Assembly: GCA_022827055.1 (NCBI GenBank) | Contig: JAJDTR010000002.1 | Coordinates: 1 to 36,269 of the forward strand | DNA length: 36,269 nt | DNA from: Candidatus Poribacteria bacterium | GTDB taxonomy: Bacteria > Poribacteria > WGA-4E > JAJDTR01 | Direction of reading: 5' to 3' | In this document: in pieces, positions 25,806 to 32,793 of the stretch | Layout of the letters: the number at the start of each line of letters is the position of its first letter | How positions within the stretch are numbered: the first letter of the stretch is position 1 | Translations under genes and position numbers: made by a program | The notes under the pieces: generated by a model | Seen by the model: the letters and a program-made list of their open reading frames with translations, nothing else | Database searches by the model: none | What the model was told of the DNA's origin: nothing

Positions 25806-27518
25806 TCACATTGACTCAGGCGCAGAAATGCCCAGCAGCGATAAGCCGTTTCTCAACACCGTCTGTACACCACCAACCAGCATTAACCGCACCTGTGTCA
25901 AATTCGCATTTGAAGGGTCGAGCACGCGGTGCTCATTGTAGAATCCGTGGAACAATCCGGCGAGTTCGTACAAGTAATGCGTTAGACGGTGCGGTTCCCT
26001 TTTTTCTGCGCTGTTCAAGACCACCTCCGGGTATTCGGCTAGATGTCGTATCAGTTGCAACGATTCCGGATCGCTAATAAGCTCAGACTGTGCTTCACCT
26101 ATCTCGGTCTGCACGATGCCTTGGCTCTCCATCTCGCGAAAAATGCTGCAGCAGCGCGCGTGTGCGTACTGGACGTAGAAGACCGGGTTCTCATTCGCTT
26201 GGGTGACCGCCAATTGAAGGTCAAAATCGAGATGACTCGTATTAGAGCGCATCAGGAAGAAGTATCGTGCGACATCGACAGCAAATCGATCGTCAACGGC
26301 TTCGGCGAGTTCATCAATGAGCGCATCAAGCGTGTAAAATTGCCCGCTGCGCTTGGACATCTCGATTCGATTGCCCTCGGAGTCGATTAGATTGACCTGC
26401 TGGATAATCCAAACCTCTAACCAATCATCCCCCAAGCCAAGCGCCTCAACGAGATGCTTGAGATGTTCGACGTGTCCTTGGTGATCGGGTCCAAGAAGGT
26501 CTATCGCTTTATCAAATCCGCGCTCGAACTTGTCACGGTGGTAGGCTGCATCAGGTACAAAGTAAGTATATTCGCCATCGCTTTTGATAACTACACAATC
26601 TTTGGTGTCGCCAAAATCGGTCATGCGGAACCATGTCGCGCCATCAGCCTCGTACAGATAGCCGCGTTGGCGGAATACCTCAATAATTTCGTCGGGTTTC
26701 CCGCTCACGCGCAAAGCCTTTTCGCTGCTCCAAGTGTCGAAATGAACACCGAAACGCTCCAGTGTCGCTTTCTGTGTCCCGAGCAACCGTTCAATCCCGA
26801 GGTCTCGAAAGATGGTTCCTCTATCCGTGTCGTCGAATCGTAGGAATTTGTCACCGTCTTCATCAACGATTGACTGTGCCAGGTCGATGAGATAGGTGCC
26901 GTGGTATCCGCCATCCGGGATTTTCAAACCGCCTTGACCCAATAACTCACGATACCGCACGTCAATTGATGCCCCGAGGTTGTCGACCTGTCCTCCGGCA
27001 TCGTTTACGTAATACTCACGGACTGCCTCGTATCCGACGGCATGGAGCAGGTTAACGAGTGCGTCACCCACCGCAGCCGCACGGCCGCTGACGATATTGA
27101 TGGGTCCCGTCGGGTTGGCGCTGACGAATTCTACCTGTACTCGTAGTCCCGCCCCGTGGTTTGAGTGTCCGAAATTCGCACCCGCTTCTTTTATGGTTTT
27201 GAGAACGTTATAGACCCAGATTTTAGACAGGTATATGTTGATAAATCCGGGTCCGGCAACTTCTACCTTCCGAATCAGGGAGGATTCTTCAAGGTGTATG
27301 TGGCGCGTGATTGATTCCGCAATTTTGCGCGGCGACGTTTTGGCAGTCTTAGCCAATGACAGAGCGATTGGACTGGCAATATCACCGTGCTCAGGTGCTT
27401 TGGTAGGAGAAAACGGAATGTCGGGTGTATTGACGTGGGGGAGGTCGCCGCTCTGAACCGCTGTGTCGATGGCGTTCTGCAGAATTTCCTTTATCCGGTT
27501 TCTTACTTCACGTATCAA
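25806..27518 (-). CDS. argS: Arginyl-tRNA synthetase
   Basis: Class I synthetase charging tRNA(Arg), 570 residues. The N-terminal add-1 domain, the catalytic domain and the C-terminal DALR anticodon-binding domain (from about 440) are all present. The HIGH signature is altered: after SANPTGP the sequence is INIVSGR (140-146), so neither histidine of HVGH is kept. MSKRSG (387-392) corresponds to KMSKS. Other conserved parts, such as YYVNDAGGQ and LGPDHQGH, are intact, so the protein should be functional, and a variant HIGH motif probably characterises its lineage. The start is TTG at 27518 with a weak ribosome-binding site. No second argS is seen in the window. Confidence 0.95.
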   Translation of the reverse strand: MIREVRNRIKEILQNAIDTAVQSGDLPHVNTPDIPFSPTKAPEHGDIASPIALSLAKTAKTSPRKIAESITRHIHLEESSLIRKVEVAGPGFINIYLSKIWVYNVLKTIKEAGANFGHSNHGAGLRVQVEFVSANPTGPINIVSGRAAAVGDALVNLLHAVGYEAVREYYVNDAGGQVDNLGASIDVRYRELLGQGGLKIPDGGYHGTYLIDLAQSIVDEDGDKFLRFDDTDRGTIFRDLGIERLLGTQKATLERFGVHFDTWSSEKALRVSGKPDEIIEVFRQRGYLYEADGATWFRMTDFGDTKDCVVIKSDGEYTYFVPDAAYHRDKFERGFDKAIDLLGPDHQGHVEHLKHLVEALGLGDDWLEVWIIQQVNLIDSEGNRIEMSKRSGQFYTLDALIDELAEAVDDRFAVDVARYFFLMRSNTSHLDFDLQLAVTQANENPVFYVQYAHARCCSIFREMESQGIVQTEIGEAQSELISDPESLQLIRHLAEYPEVVLNSAEKREPHRLTHYLYELAGLFHGFYNEHRVLDPSNANLTQVRLMLVGGVQTVLRNGLSLLGISAPESM

Positions 27519-27653
27519 TCTTTTTTAACCTAAACTCAAATTTTGAGAAAATACAGGAAGGCACGTGGGTCGGGTTGAACGAAATTCGTAACATTATCGT
27601 GCGGTTTTATATGCGATTCCCTGAAAATGCCTAGTTACCGCGGTGAACATGCG

Positions 27654-28031
27654 CTACTCGCGTTCTCCGCCTTCGACGGGTAAGTTATCAGCTTTCCAGC
27701 CACGAAACCCACCGTCCAACATTGAGACGTTCTCGTAACCCATGATTTTCAGTGTATGAGCCGAGAGGGAACCGCGCTTGTTGCCGCCGCAATAGGTGAC
27801 GATTCTCGTGTCCTGATCCGGAACGACCTCATCAATGTCCAACTCGATTGCGGCGCGCGGGAGTGAGACGGCACCCGGCAGATGTCCGGCTTCGTACAGT
27901 TCTTTATCGCGGATATCCAAGATGATTATCGGCTCGTTCTTTTCAACCGCCGCATGAAGTGCATCGGCAGTAATGTGTCCGACATTCGCCTGAGCTTCGT
28001 TAACGAGTTGTTCTAGCGTTTTTCCACGCAT
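27654..28031 (-). CDS. Rhodanese-domain protein
   Basis: Single rhodanese domain, 125 residues, cytoplasmic. The active-site Cys is C81 in YCGGNKRGS, a six-residue loop able to carry persulfide; LDIRD (38-42) and GHLPGAVSLP (49-58) are the CH2A-like family landmarks. The start at 28031 is supported by GGGAGG 7 bases upstream; a longer frame to 28058 has no such site. It probably acts as a sulfurtransferase or sulfur carrier; partners are not apparent. Intergenic decay begins just upstream. Confidence 0.9.
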   Translation of the reverse strand: MRGKTLEQLVNEAQANVGHITADALHAAVEKNEPIIILDIRDKELYEAGHLPGAVSLPRAAIELDIDEVVPDQDTRIVTYCGGNKRGSLSAHTLKIMGYENVSMLDGGFRGWKADNLPVEGGERE

Positions 28032-28523
28032 CAATCGACCTCCCTGAACAGTAAACAAATTCTAACACAACAATTTAAGCATCGTCAAGTTCGGATATGT
28101 GTGCTGCCAGGAAATACGCATTCAACTCTTAGATTTGACATGAGAGGGAATTTACCTGAATCGCGGGAAAAAACGGATTATATGAGTGTTTAGGTCTATA
28201 ATCGCATCTGATTCCAGTACGTAGGTCGGGGCAAAAAGAACGTGTCGTATGCGGCGTTTATAGACCTTGAAATGTTTGCTCAGATGTTCGACTGTGATAA
28301 TTGGCATTTTTGTTAGCGTTAGGTTATCAGGTTGAAAACTCTCGACACGGAGAGGTCAATTTGCAAAAAGACAAAGTTATTTGCATCAAGAGAGGATTAC
28401 AGTATAACATAATACCATCAACAAAGTTATTCTTTCACTACCGGAGTATCGTAGTTAAACCCTCGTGAAGGCGTAATCTTCAATTCTATTATCGCCCGTA
28501 AACGGTAATTTTTAGGACGCGAA
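28032..28523. other. Intergenic region with an ABC ATPase remnant
   Basis: Apart from the short minus-strand remnant at 28152-28307, no gene is supported in this 490-base stretch. It is AT-richer than the neighbours and marks the left border of the decayed region. Confidence 0.5.
28152..28307 (-). pseudogene. N-terminal remnant of an ABC transporter ATPase
   Basis: A 51-codon frame starts with MPIITVEHLSKHFKVYKRR, which matches the first strand region of ABC-2-type exporter ATPases (I-x-VE-x-LSKxFKVY). The remainder (IRHVLF...FFPRFR) does not continue into the Walker A motif, and the frame stops. It therefore looks like a 5' gene fragment left by a deletion, with its rightmost codons intact. 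The resemblance covers only about 19 residues, so it could also be coincidental. Confidence 0.4.
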
Positions 28524-29390
28524 ATGGTCGAAATACAATCCCACAACGATGCAAATAAGCTCATTTCACTTTCAGGTGCTTGCTTAGAATTGAATGAGAG
28601 TGAAAACAATTTGCCGATTGGTCTGGCTTACAGGCTCGCCAAGAATCCTCGCTATTACGGACCCGAATCGCCGCTGCTGTTGAGTATTTTGGAGCAGAGC
28701 AGAGTCATCGGCGTGGCAATTATGACACCACCTAGGAGACTCATCTTGAGTAGATTCGAGGTAAGCGTCGAAGTTCCTATGGTTCGTCTTACACGCTACC
28801 TACGTGGAATTGATACGCCAATACCGGGGGTTACCGGACCGGCAGCCGAAGCTCAAGCTTTTTCTGATTGTTGGACTGAGCGTATGCCTAGCGTATCATC
28901 GGAAGTGGTTACACGGCTGCGTGTGCTTGACGCCAGAACAGTGGCTGATGTGCCGCTTTCTCCGGGGAAGTTACGTTTGGCAGGTAGAAGTGACCATCCA
29001 CTTATGACACAATGGATTGCCGTTTTTTCGGAGGCAATCGGTGAACCCACGGATGTTGACAGCGCCAAAAGCACTACCCAGCAGTACATCAAGGATAGGC
29101 GACTATATATCTGGGATGACGGTGGCCCGGTCTCGATCGCAACAGAAACTCGTCCGACTAGGAATGGGATAACAATCAGCACGGTCTACACACCGCCGGA
29201 GCATCGTAATAAGGGCTATGCGACTTCATGCGTTTGGTCGTTGACAAAGACACTGCTTTCGGGTCGCTACTCATTTTGCAGCCTATATACGGATTTATCA
29301 AATCCAACTTCTAACAGTATCTACACCAAAATTGGATATATACCTTTGGGAGATGCACTATCGTTTGATTTCGTGCCCTCAGCGAATTAG
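28524..29390 (+). CDS. GNAT family N-acetyltransferase
   Basis: GCN5-related acetyltransferase of 288 residues. The C-terminal half (about 150-288) has the GNAT fold: strand ISTVYTPPEHRNKGYATSCVWSL with the acetyl-CoA pyrophosphate loop HRNKGYA (R/Q-x-x-G-x-G/A type), then LYTDLSNPTSNSIYTKIGY near the end. The N-terminal half is a diverged GNAT-like domain. AGGA stands 6 bases before the ATG. The substrate is unknown; such two-part GNATs may acetylate antibiotics, amino-compounds or proteins. It is followed after 37 bases by a small ART-like gene on the same strand, and the two form an isolated cassette among gene remnants. Confidence 0.85.
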   Translation: MVEIQSHNDANKLISLSGACLELNESENNLPIGLAYRLAKNPRYYGPESPLLLSILEQSRVIGVAIMTPPRRLILSRFEVSVEVPMVRLTRYLRGIDTPIPGVTGPAAEAQAFSDCWTERMPSVSSEVVTRLRVLDARTVADVPLSPGKLRLAGRSDHPLMTQWIAVFSEAIGEPTDVDSAKSTTQQYIKDRRLYIWDDGGPVSIATETRPTRNGITISTVYTPPEHRNKGYATSCVWSLTKTLLSGRYSFCSLYTDLSNPTSNSIYTKIGYIPLGDALSFDFVPSAN

Positions 29391-29427
29391 AACCGAACAC
29401 CGCGTCTATCCGTTCAGGAGGCGAACG

Positions 29428-29835
29428 ATGCAAGATTTCGACTATACGCTGACATGGTATCACGGATCTCAGCAAGAATTGACCACGCTCAGGGTTGGAA
29501 GTTCAATAACACAGGACAAAACTGTGGCGAAAGCATTCTCTCACAGACCGTCGCTGCTCACTATGTCTGAGGGCGGTACGGTTAAGCATGACGGCGTGAC
29601 TTCCGGTTATCTCTATACCGTTGCTGATGAGATCGGTCCTGATGATGTGCATCCACATCCTCACCCGGTAAATGCCACTCGCTGGGAGTGGCTGACCAAC
29701 CGAGAATTGAAGTTGAAATTAATCGAACAGACTATTGTGACAGACGAAGAACGTCTGACAGACCAAGAGATCACAGAGATAAAACGGAAACAGGAGGAAA
29801 GGGGCGAGCAGACTTTCGCGGAGGAATATGTTTGA
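29428..29835 (+). CDS. Small protein, possible ADP-ribosyltransferase-like fold
   Basis: Protein of 135 residues, start fixed by AGGAGG 7 bases before the ATG; the open frame reaches back into the GNAT gene but lacks a site there. The opening WYHGSQQELTTLRVGSSIT, a following VAKAFSHRPS, then GYLYTVADEIGPDD and a late NATRWEWLTNRELKLKLIEQ follow the order of motifs in Arr/RNA 2'-phosphotransferase-like ART folds (YHG[TS], S..A..F, Y.Y.V, final Glu/Thr-containing strand). The C-terminus is a charged helix. Similarity is by eye and the family is not certain. Adjacent to a GNAT gene it may belong to a small-molecule modification or toxin-like module. Confidence 0.55.
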   Translation: MQDFDYTLTWYHGSQQELTTLRVGSSITQDKTVAKAFSHRPSLLTMSEGGTVKHDGVTSGYLYTVADEIGPDDVHPHPHPVNATRWEWLTNRELKLKLIEQTIVTDEERLTDQEITEIKRKQEERGEQTFAEEYV

Positions 29836-29862
29836 TAAAAATACAGATTGGAGAATGATGCC

Positions 29863-29970
29863 CGCTTGGAAAGAAGTACCACTACCGAAGTCGATGCAAT
29901 CTGCGTCTAACTGCATAACCAGCTTCAGATAACTGTCCGAGAGACCTCCGTCCCGAACGGATATTTTCAT
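29863..29970 (-). pseudogene. N-terminal remnant of a mannonate dehydratase-like gene
   Basis: Reading from the ATG at 29970, the first 36 codons (MKISVRDGGLSDSYLK, then QLDADCIDFGSGTSF) match the opening of UxuA-like TIM-barrel proteins. After about residue 36 the frame runs antisense into the ART-like gene and loses any family resemblance. AGAGG is present about 11 bases upstream. It therefore appears to be the 5' end of a gene cut off where the GNAT/ART cassette begins. Family assignment is from recall of the N-terminal pattern and is moderate. Confidence 0.4.
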
Positions 29971-30030
29971 CCTTGTTTTTGCCTCTATACTTGACGCTGG
30001 TGAAAATTGCGTGTTTTCAAGCGTCTGGCG

Positions 30031-30057
30031 GTAGGTGCGGTTGGAAACCGCACCTAC
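30031..30057. repeat. Palindromic hairpin (GTAGGTGCGGTT stem, GGA loop)
   Basis: GTAGGTGCGGTT (30031-30042) pairs perfectly with AACCGCACCTAC (30046-30057) around a GGA loop, a 12-bp stem. The same core and loop occur in the hairpin at 24133-24157 with base-pair substitutions in the outer stem, which points to conserved structure. Confidence 0.85.
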
Positions 30058-30087
30058 AGGGAACGCATGTCGCGACCTGGAGATTGC

Positions 30088-30161
30088 GGGATCTCTATCG
30101 CACGGGATTTACTATCGCCCTCGTTATCCACTCGGTTGATCGCTATCCACTCGTTTGATCC
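30088..30161. repeat. GGGATC-type degenerate repeat, copy B
   Basis: Opens with GGGATCTCTATCGC and closes with TTGATCC, giving inverted GGATC/GATCC ends. Inside it repeats the words CTATC, CCACTCG and TTGATC. It resembles 31758-31868 in order and wording and 3154-3225 more loosely. It follows the GGA-loop hairpin directly. Confidence 0.55.
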
Positions 30162-30278
30162 TACAGAAGACGCAACTTCTGACAGCGCGGAGTATAGTTT
30201 ATGGGATATAAAGCAAAAACGATACCTGTGAACGAATGAGTTCCTGAACGCTTAACTTCCGATACAGCAGCATCCCAG

Positions 30279-31214
30279 TTATATTTCGCCGCGGTCTACC
30301 CGCAATCCGGCGGCGAGACTAGCCTGTGTTCCCATGCACACATTGGGGATATCGACGTATTCAGGAATGTCTGTTTCTCTGTGGTAATTTGGATCGAGGT
30401 AAGGGAATGATCCCAGATTTGCCACCGCTATCGGATAACCCGCGTTGATGTAGGAGCCGTCATCATCGCCGGGTGAATTTCGCTGGATTTTCTCTTGTAT
30501 TAATCCGATGTCGTAAATTTTGTTCACATCAGCCATCAGATCGGCAAAACGCTCGCCTTCAGGTTTGGTGTAGAGGGTTACATTTGTCCGGCGACCTGCA
30601 TCAATATCCGCCTGCGACTTGCCCCCTAGAGAATCCAGATTGAAGATAGCGACTAGATTATCTCCTCGCGCTTTCGCATTTTGCGCCGCTGTCACACTGG
30701 TCCAAGGCACATGTTCTTCGTTACAGAACAGAAACCAGATGGATCGCTGAGAAGGGTAATCTTTCAGAACACGTGCTATTTCCATCGTTCCCACCGTACC
30801 TACCGCATTGTCATAAGCCCCGGGACAATCCACCCAACTTTGGGAATCCTTATGCGAAAGGAACAGGATAATCTCTTCAGGATAAACGGCGCCCTGCTTT
30901 TTGGCATAGAGGTTGTAGGCAGTATACCAGAGTGCATCAGAAGCCGGCGGAGCGTATTGGAGTGCTTTCGGCTTAGAGGTGTCGCACCCAAATGGTTGGA
31001 CTCGAACACCCTCTTTCTCCACCGGATATCCCCACGATTCCAGGTTTCGTTGGATAAAATCGTCGGCTTCGTACAAGGTGTTTGTAGCGTGGCCGGGAAT
31101 AGTATAACTCAACTTCCGATAGGGCAAAGGCGCTTTCGACAAATAGAACAGATTGCGTCTTAACTGCTCTGGGTCAACCTGCTTAATCCGGTCGGGAATA
31201 ATGTCTCGTGTCAT
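30279..31214 (-). CDS. M28 family zinc aminopeptidase-like peptidase
   Basis: M28-type metallopeptidase of 311 residues. Five metal ligands can be assigned: H121 (SHKDS), D135 (GAYDNAVG), E166/E167 catalytic pair (FCNEEH), D194 (FNLDSLG) and H278 (YHRETD). The bridging Asp and HxD spacing are standard. There is no signal peptide, so it probably acts on cytoplasmic peptides or amino-acylated metabolites; glutaminyl cyclases and carboxypeptidase Q-like enzymes share the fold. It is the only intact minus-strand gene between the ART-like gene and cydA and is surrounded by repeats and remnants. Confidence 0.88.
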   Translation of the reverse strand: MTRDIIPDRIKQVDPEQLRRNLFYLSKAPLPYRKLSYTIPGHATNTLYEADDFIQRNLESWGYPVEKEGVRVQPFGCDTSKPKALQYAPPASDALWYTAYNLYAKKQGAVYPEEIILFLSHKDSQSWVDCPGAYDNAVGTVGTMEIARVLKDYPSQRSIWFLFCNEEHVPWTSVTAAQNAKARGDNLVAIFNLDSLGGKSQADIDAGRRTNVTLYTKPEGERFADLMADVNKIYDIGLIQEKIQRNSPGDDDGSYINAGYPIAVANLGSFPYLDPNYHRETDIPEYVDIPNVCMGTQASLAAGLRVDRGEI

Positions 31215-31405
31215 CCTTGTGCTTCCTTTCTATGCGCTCTGACGTGACCACTCTATTTTAGGAGATAACTAGATAAATTAAAATGAAAAAATAAACTTTC
31301 TACGAAATCAGACACGGTATCACTTTGCCGTACTCATTGTCATATAATGAGCGGGATCTGAAAAGACAATCGTGGGAAGACGTGGAGGGTTGTGAGATTC
31401 AGTGA

Positions 31406-31627
31406 AGGACAAACCGGGAAAGTCAAAGGAAAAATCCGCATTCCGTTGGTGCGGTCATCGAATGGGAGGGGAAGATTCTCTTATTTCACCGAAGATTGTT
31501 CCCATTCTGCTATACAATTATTGCCGGGCATTGGGACTTGCACGATGAGACGGCACACTTTCTCAAAGCTAACCAAGGAGCAAAAAGCAAGTGCTACTTG
31601 CTGAATGAATCATTCCGACAGGGATAA
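31406..31627 (+). pseudogene. Decayed Nudix hydrolase fragment running into an 84-base repeat
   Basis: In this frame, which has no start codon and is bounded by TGA just upstream, residues 12-49 read HSVGAVIEWEGKILLFHRR and then FPFCYTIIAGHWDLHDET, resembling the beta strands and Nudix-box opening of Nudix hydrolases (VGAVI..GKILL..RR..P.GY...GH.E.GE). The Nudix box is incomplete: no REUxEExGU follows, and the frame enters the 84-base repeat at about codon 48 and stops. It is most likely a gene remnant whose 3' end was replaced by the repeat. A competing 70-codon GTG frame over the same bases has no recognisable family. Confidence 0.45.
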
Positions 31628-31631
31628 TGGC
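31548..31631. repeat. 84-base direct repeat, copy 1
   Basis: Starts AGACGGCACACTTTCTCAAA and ends GGGATAATGGC; 80 of 84 bases match copy 2 at 31897-31980. An internal AGCAAGT-GCT-ACTTGCT can form a 7-bp hairpin in this copy, but one base of the stem is changed in copy 2. It is fused to the end of the Nudix-like fragment. Confidence 0.85.
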
Positions 31632-31656
31632 GCGCTACCAAGTAACACACCATATG

Positions 31657-31673
31657 GCACTCCTCCGGAGTGC
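31657..31673. repeat. GCACTCC palindromic hairpin, copy 1
   Basis: GCACTCC (31657-31663) pairs with GGAGTGC (31667-31673) around a TCC loop. A similar hairpin follows 34 bases later. No T run is present. Confidence 0.7.
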
Positions 31674-31706
31674 GGAGATTTGATGCATCACCGTTTCTAT
31701 TGACAT

Positions 31707-31725
31707 TGCACTCCTTCGGAGTGCA
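31707..31725. repeat. GCACTCC palindromic hairpin, copy 2
   Basis: TGCACTCC (31707-31714) pairs with GGAGTGCA (31718-31725) around TTC. It has the same stem core as 31657-31673 with a different loop, so it is a second copy of a palindromic repeat. A half copy, GGAGTGCC, occurs at 31873-31880. Confidence 0.7.
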
Positions 31726-31757
31726 GGCGCGGGGAGGGATTGTGTTCTATTGATATT

Positions 31758-31868
31758 GGGGATCTCTATCAGGATCTACTATCGCCTTGGGATTTCTATC
31801 GCGCTCCTTATTCAGTCGCTTGATCTATTCGTTCAGTTGATCACTCATTATCCATTCGCTTGATCCCC
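31758..31868. repeat. GGGATC-type degenerate repeat, copy C
   Basis: The longest copy, bounded by GGGGATC (31758-31764) and GATCCCC (31862-31868) in inverted orientation. Inside are several CTATC and TTGATC words. The middle (CTATCGCGCTCCTTATTCAGTC) matches copy A best; the beginning (GGGATCTCTATC) matches copy B. Confidence 0.6.
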
Positions 31869-31896
31869 TGTGGAGTGCCAGAGAGGGAAAACTTCT

Positions 31897-31980
31897 AGAC
31901 GGCACACTTTCTCAAAGCTAACCAAGGAGCGAAAAGCAAATGCTACTTGCTGAATGAATTATTCCGAAAGGGATAATGGC
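31897..31980. repeat. 84-base direct repeat, copy 2
   Basis: Four substitutions distinguish it from 31548-31631. The flanking sequences on both sides are unrelated to those of copy 1, which defines the element's edges. It ends 21 bases before the 55-base repeat. Confidence 0.85.
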
Positions 31981-32001
31981 ATGCTGTCAATTATGATGCG
32001 G

Positions 32002-32056
32002 GATACGGCCAACTGAGAAATTAAACTTTTAGGTGCTCGATAATGCGGAAGATAAG
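32002..32056. repeat. Dispersed ~55-base repeat, copy 2
   Basis: Matches 104-159 near the left edge of the window, with an identical 18-base core and the CTCGATAATGCGGA block. It directly abuts the end of the WD40 frame (stop at 32058 on the minus strand), so the repeat may also supply the end of that gene. Confidence 0.7.
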
Positions 32057-32057
32057 T

Positions 32058-32793
32058 TTAACTTATCGAAAAAACTCTCACCCCACCCGACTCGTCACCA
32101 ACAGCAATATACTGGTCATTCGGTGACCAAACGAGGCTCGTGATCCCCGCTGCGAGAGCGGCTTCATGAACCGCCACAGAACGGAGGCTCCCTCGCAATT
32201 TCCAAACGTAGACCAGACCGTCGGCACCGCCTGAGGCCAGCAGTTCTCCGCGATGTTGAAAACGCACAACGCTGAGAAAATCTTTATGTCGGGAAAGCGT
32301 AATGGGGCTCGTACCGGCCGGTCCGCGACCGGAACAATCCCAAACCGAAACTTCCTGACCGCCTCCCGTAGCCAAGTATCGACTCGTGGCATCCCACGAA
32401 AGTTCTCGCACTTTCGTCGGATAGCCAGACATTTGCAAGTCGTCACCGGTAGACATAATCCAGAAATGTACGGTCGAATCTTGATCTCCGGTTGCGATGT
32501 ATTTGCCGTCAGGGCTCCACGCAATCACGAGTGATGAGCCTACCCATTCCAATCGGCGGACGGCTTCCGACTGTTGCGGGTCCCACAGCGTGACGCCGCC
32601 GTAGGCAATTGAGGCAAGTTGCTTTACACGCGGTTTCCACTGGATACCAGAAATCGTGCTCTGATGGTCGGGACATTGGTGAACAAGATCACCGGCAGCG
32701 CTCCACAGTTTCAGCTTACGACCAGCGGCAGAGGCGAGCATCGGTTTTTCGCCGTCGCTCCAAGCCAGGTGCTCAACCCTTGCTGCGCCCCCG
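32058..32793 (-). pseudogene. WD40 beta-propeller protein, N-terminus missing
   Basis: Six WD40-type blades can be read (ends KLKLWS, GVTLWD, TVHFWI, EVSVWD, LVYVWK, VRVFS). The first visible blade starts without its own start codon: the frame is open upstream of the Met at 32741 (RVEHLAWSDGEKP), which clearly belongs to the blade, and fades at about 32790 where a different gene frame, Gfo/Idh/MocA, begins. So this is the C-terminal part of a larger WD40 protein joined to a foreign 5' end. A short protein from the ATG at 32741 would lack part of a blade and is unlikely to fold well. Confidence 0.7.

Larger units (their letters stand above)
29836..30278. other. Intergenic region with remnant and repeats
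   Basis: Contains a mannonate-dehydratase-like start on the minus strand (29863-29970), the 12-bp hairpin at 30031-30057 and repeat copy B at 30088-30161. No intact gene is seen. An open frame of 61 codons on the plus strand runs through the repeats and is not supported. Confidence 0.5.
31215..32057. other. Repeat-rich intergenic region
   Basis: This 840-base stretch has no intact gene. It contains a Nudix-like fragment (31406-31627), two copies of an 84-base direct repeat (31548-31631 and 31897-31980), two GCACTCC hairpins (31657-31673 and 31707-31725), repeat copy C (31758-31868) and the second copy of the 55-base repeat (32002-32056). Confidence 0.7.

Noticed and set aside
25744-25941. 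Small plus-strand frame overlapping the end of argS
   Set aside because: Most of it is antisense to the conserved C-terminus of ArgS and there is no clear ribosome-binding site.
29973-30158. 61-codon plus-strand frame
   Set aside because: It runs through a palindromic hairpin and repeat copy B, so its openness is due to repeats.
30681-31163. 160-codon plus-strand frame opposite the M28 peptidase
   Set aside because: The minus-strand frame has the complete M28 metal ligand set; the plus-strand translation is Arg/Ser/His-rich shadow sequence.
31392-31604. 70-codon GTG frame with a purine-rich stretch 2 bases upstream
   Set aside because: The spacing to the purine run is too short and its protein is unrecognised; another frame over the same bases shows a Nudix-like pattern.
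31548-31980. Possible CRISPR array from the repeated 84-base unit
   Set aside because: There are only two copies, far longer than CRISPR repeats, with a 265-base unequal spacer containing other repeats, and no cas gene is present.
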